In this document: piece by piece, positions 61,681 through 64,000 of the stretch
How the letters are laid out: each line of letters begins with the position of its first letter
Numbering within the stretch: position 1 is the first letter of the stretch
Source: Sporichthyaceae bacterium
Lineage (GTDB): Bacteria > Actinomycetota > Actinomycetes > Sporichthyales > Sporichthyaceae
Assembly: GCA_036269075.1 (NCBI GenBank)
Contig: DATASX010000123.1
Coordinates: 29,945 to 93,944 of the forward strand
Length of the DNA stretch: 64,000 nucleotides
Reading direction: 5' to 3'
Notes under the pieces: model-generated
What the model was told of the DNA's origin: nothing
The model's database searches: none
What the model saw: only the letters and a program-made list of their open reading frames with translations
Program-made: the position numbers and the translations under genes

Positions 61681-61986
61681 CGGGCACCTTCTGTATCTCT
61701 GATCGCTCAGGCGCCAGAGCGTGTCATCGGGGCGCAAAGCCGGACAAGACGTCTTCACCCGGACGCCGTAGCCGGCGTCCGGGCACCCCGACGTCAACCG
61801 AATGGACCGAATAGATCAACGTTCGGACCAGGACAGCGGGACAGTGGTCCGGGGCAAGCCCACCGGGATGACGATTGACCCGGAGCAGGTTCTTCCGGTC
61901 ACGACACAGACGTGGCCGCCTCGGGCTCCGCACCGAGGCGATCCTTGCGTTGTAGGGTCGCCGCAGTGCCTCAGGGAGGTGGGAGC
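61681..61986. other. 306-bp divergent region between the pseudokinase and mpa
   Basis: No gene is convincing here. It contains the promoters of both flanking genes: TAGGGT at 61953-61958 for mpa, and near 61700 the pseudokinase ribosome-binding site. The frame of mpa is open back to 61912 without conserved residues. Confidence 0.45.
61953..61958 (+). promoter_or_regulatory. Candidate -10 element TAGGGT of mpa
   Basis: TAGGGT fits TANNNT. 7 nt later is an in-frame GTG (61966), leaderless geometry; a second GTG (61987) has GGGAGGTGGGAGC as ribosome-binding site. Both starts are possible. Confidence 0.5.
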
Positions 61987-63735
61987 GTGGCCGCTCAACA
62001 GGATCATGACGAGACGGGCTCCGAGGACCTGCACAACCAGATTGCGTTCCTCGAGCAAGAGGTCGCCGTTCTTCGTCGTCGCCTGACCGATTCCCCACGC
62101 CACATGCGGCAGTTGGAGGAGCGGGTCATCGAGTTGCAGACCCAGCTCTCCGGCACCTCGACGCAGAACGAGCGACTGGTGGCAACCCTCCGCGAAGCAC
62201 GCGAGCAGATCGTCGCGCTCAAGGAGGAGGTCGATCGACTCGCGGCCCCGCCCTCGGGCTACGGGGTGTTCGTCTCGAAGGCCGAGGACGGCACCGTCGA
62301 CATCTTCACCGGTGGCCGCAAGCTGCGCGTCGCGGTCAGTCCCGAGGTCGAGCTGGATTCGTTGAAGCCCGGCCAGGAAGTCATGCTCAACGAGGCGATG
62401 AACATCGTCCGAGCGATGGATTGGGAGCGCATCGGCGAGGTCGTCATGCTCAAGGAGATCCTTGGCGATGGCGAACGCGCGCTGGTGACCGGCCACACCG
62501 ACGAGGAGCGCGTGGTCTGGCTCGCCGAGCCGCTGCGCGACCAGGCGATCCGGATCGGCGAGTCGTTGCTGCTGGAGACCCGCTCCGGCTACGCCTACGA
62601 GCGGGTGCCGAAGTCCGAGGTCGAGGAGCTCGTGCTCGAGGAGGTCCCGGACATCGACTACTCCTCGATCGGTGGCCTGATGGCCCAGATCGAGATGATC
62701 CGCGACGCGGTCGAGCTGCCTTACCTGCACCGCGACCTGTTCATCGAGCACAAGCTGCGCCCGCCGAAGGGCGTCCTGCTCTACGGTCCGCCCGGATGCG
62801 GCAAGACTCTCATCGCCAAGGCGGTCGCCAACTCGTTGGCCAAGAAGGTCGCCGAGCACACCGGTCGCCCCGAGGGGAAGTCCTACTTCCTGAACATCAA
62901 GGGCCCGGAGCTGCTCAACAAGTACGTCGGCGAGACCGAGCGGCACATCCGGCTGGTCTTCCAGCGAGCTCGGGAGAAGGCTTCCGAGGGCACGCCCGTC
63001 ATCGTCTTCTTCGACGAGATGGACTCGCTGTTCCGGACCCGTGGATCCGGTGTCTCCTCCGACGTCGAGAACACGATCGTCCCGCAGCTGCTGTCGGAGA
63101 TCGACGGCGTCGAGGGCCTGGAGAACGTTGTCGTCATCGGCGCCTCCAACCGCGAGGACATGATCGACCCCGCGATCCTGCGGCCCGGCCGACTGGACGT
63201 GAAGATCAAGATCGAGCGGCCGGACGCCGAGGCGGCGAAGGACATCTTCTCGAAGTACATCGTCGAGGACCTGCCCCTGCACGCCGACGACCTGGCCGAG
63301 CACGAGGGCGACCGCAAGGCCACGGTCGCGTCGATGATCCAGCGGACGGTCGAGCGGGTGTACGCCGACAACGAGGAGAACCGCTTCCTCGAGGTCACCT
63401 ACGCCAACGGCGACAAGGAGGTCCTGTACTTCAAGGACTTCAACTCCGGCGCCATGATCCAGAACATCGTCGACCGGGCCAAGAAGATGGCCATCAAGGA
63501 GTTCCTGGAGACCGGCCAGAAGGGCCTGCGCGTGGCGCACCTGCTGAGCGCCTGCGTCGACGAGTTCAGCGAGAACGAGGATCTGCCGAACACGACGAAC
63601 CCGGACGACTGGGCGCGGATCTCGGGCAAGAAGGGAGAGCGGATCGTTTACATCAGGACGCTCGTCTCCGGGAAGCACGGGACCGAGGCCGGGCGCTCGA
63701 TCGACACGGTCGCGAACACCGGGCAGTACCTGTAA
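61987..63735 (+). CDS. mpa: Proteasome-associated AAA ATPase Mpa/ARC
   Basis: Hexameric ATPase that unfolds pupylated proteins and feeds them to the 20S proteasome. The 582-aa protein has an N-terminal coiled coil (about 10-75; [19 protein letters not shown]) that binds Pup, two OB domains ([33 protein letters not shown]), and the AAA module with Walker [17 protein letters not shown], Walker [18 protein letters not shown] and SRH-type [19 protein letters not shown]. It ends GQYL, the C-terminal tail that docks into the proteasome alpha ring. An alternative leaderless GTG at 61966 would add seven residues. It precedes dop. Confidence 0.97.
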   Translation: MAAQQDHDETGSEDLHNQIAFLEQEVAVLRRRLTDSPRHMRQLEERVIELQTQLSGTSTQNERLVATLREAREQIVALKEEVDRLAAPPSGYGVFVSKAEDGTVDIFTGGRKLRVAVSPEVELDSLKPGQEVMLNEAMNIVRAMDWERIGEVVMLKEILGDGERALVTGHTDEERVVWLAEPLRDQAIRIGESLLLETRSGYAYERVPKSEVEELVLEEVPDIDYSSIGGLMAQIEMIRDAVELPYLHRDLFIEHKLRPPKGVLLYGPPGCGKTLIAKAVANSLAKKVAEHTGRPEGKSYFLNIKGPELLNKYVGETERHIRLVFQRAREKASEGTPVIVFFDEMDSLFRTRGSGVSSDVENTIVPQLLSEIDGVEGLENVVVIGASNREDMIDPAILRPGRLDVKIKIERPDAEAAKDIFSKYIVEDLPLHADDLAEHEGDRKATVASMIQRTVERVYADNEENRFLEVTYANGDKEVLYFKDFNSGAMIQNIVDRAKKMAIKEFLETGQKGLRVAHLLSACVDEFSENEDLPNTTNPDDWARISGKKGERIVYIRTLVSGKHGTEAGRSIDTVANTGQYL

Positions 63736-63795
63736 ACGGGACCTGCCGTGGGGCGCGCCGAGGGCGCGGCGTGCTAGCTGCTGCTAATCCGGCAC

Positions 63796-63801
63796 TAGGC
63801 T
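63796..63801 (+). promoter_or_regulatory. Candidate -10 element TAGGCT for leaderless dop
   Basis: TAGGCT fits TANNNT and is followed by 7 nt (CTAGCTT) before the ATG at 63809. This suggests that dop has its own leaderless promoter in addition to read-through from mpa. Confidence 0.55.
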
Positions 63802-63808
63802 CTAGCTT

Positions 63809-64000
63809 ATGAGCGTGCGCCGCGTGATGGGCATCGAGACCGAGTACGCTATCGCCGTGCCTGGGCAGCCGGGCGCGAACGCGATGGTGAGCTCGTCTCA
63901 GGTGGTCAACGCCTACCAGGCCGCGACCGCCGCGCGGGCTCGTCGCGCCAGGTGGGACTTCGAGGAGGAGAACCCCCTGCGCGACGCCCGCGGTTTCGAC
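63809..64000 (+). CDS. dop: Pup deamidase/depupylase Dop (5' part, truncated by window end)
   Basis: The first 64 codons are present: SVRRVMGIETEYAIAVPGQPGANAMVSSSQVVNAYQ, whose MGIETEYAI (with the catalytic/metal-binding Glu of the carboxylate-amine ligase fold) is diagnostic of Dop/PafA. The A/G-rich loop after GIETEYAI and the SSSQVVNAY segment fit Dop rather than PafA. It deamidates and removes Pup. It lies downstream of mpa, the conserved order mpa-dop-pup-prcBA; the rest is outside the window. ATG 63809 is supported by a leaderless-type promoter. Confidence 0.92.
   Translation, partial: MSVRRVMGIETEYAIAVPGQPGANAMVSSSQVVNAYQAATAARARRARWDFEEENPLRDARGFD

Overview
The window is about 64 kb of very GC-rich DNA, densely packed with coding sequence on both strands. 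Third positions are G/C-saturated and GTG/TTG starts are common. Several gene sets point to a free-living actinobacterium: a Pup-proteasome locus (Mpa/ARC ATPase and the start of Dop), a fused CofG/CofH (FbiC) and FbiA for coenzyme F420, the divergent glgC/glgM pair known from mycobacteria and relatives, an Rpf-type cell-wall hydrolase, separate LigD-polymerase-like and LigC-like genes, and many leaderless-type promoters. The gene content would fit a Sporichthya/Frankia-like lineage, but that is inference. I see no insertion sequence, prophage, CRISPR array, rRNA or tRNA.

Layout. 1-5.2 kb: a SixA phosphatase, a secreted protein, then serB-glgC (-) divergent from glgM (+). The 3' end of glgM has been tandemly copied with a 60-bp period. 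5.2-8.9 kb: an unknown protein, an ABC ATPase, a small Rpf, a TauE/SafE exporter and arfB. 8.9-22.3 kb: the late cobalamin pathway (cobD/cbiB, cobQ, a ChlI/ChlD-type chelatase protein, cobO, cobB, cobC, a one-piece BluB-CobT fusion and a CysG-like cobA), interrupted by a Pro/Asn/Ser-rich secreted protein, a cysteine-free Rrf2 regulator and a 2H-phosphoesterase-like gene. 22.3-34.4 kb: an rRNA/tRNA 2'-O-methyltransferase, a PrsW-like protease, an ABC exporter, an acyl-CoA synthetase, two methyltransferases, a secreted SGNH hydrolase, a response regulator with a hybrid histidine kinase, and a secreted Asn-Gly repeat protein. 34.9-39.2 kb: a nitroreductase followed by fbiA and fbiC. 39.2-46.7 kb: msrB, a LigD-type polymerase, two subtilases, ligC and a RibD-C reductase. 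46.7-53 kb: assimilatory sulfate reduction (sirA, a 50-aa zinc ribbon, cysH, cysC) behind a short leaderless leader peptide ending in Cys codons, then a YihY protein and a sulfite-oxidase-like molybdoenzyme. 53-57.3 kb: a lipid aminoacyl-transferase (MprF/LysX-like) with two paralogous membrane-anchored esterases. 57.7-64 kb: a site-2 protease, trmI, a CAP-domain protein, a degenerate kinase C-lobe, mpa and the 5' end of dop.

How the parts work together. The cobalamin genes cover adenosylation, a,c-diamidation, cobyric acid formation, aminopropanol attachment and lower-ligand synthesis and activation. CobA also feeds siroheme to SirA. The sulfur operon makes sulfide from APS, and its leader peptide suggests cysteine-responsive attenuation. 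FbiA and FbiC make the F420 core; fbiB is not in the window.

Most unusual non-coding signals: (i) a dispersed 15-bp interrupted palindrome CTGACG-N3-CGTCAG, about ten copies in genes and at stop codons; (ii) a two-copy intergenic element made of two 21-bp repeats plus a GATCATCGATGATC palindrome; (iii) a family of GTGAGTGAGCGCAGCGAG repeats at gene junctions; (iv) a 27-bp-arm hairpin between bluB-cobT and cobA; (v) the sirA leader peptide.
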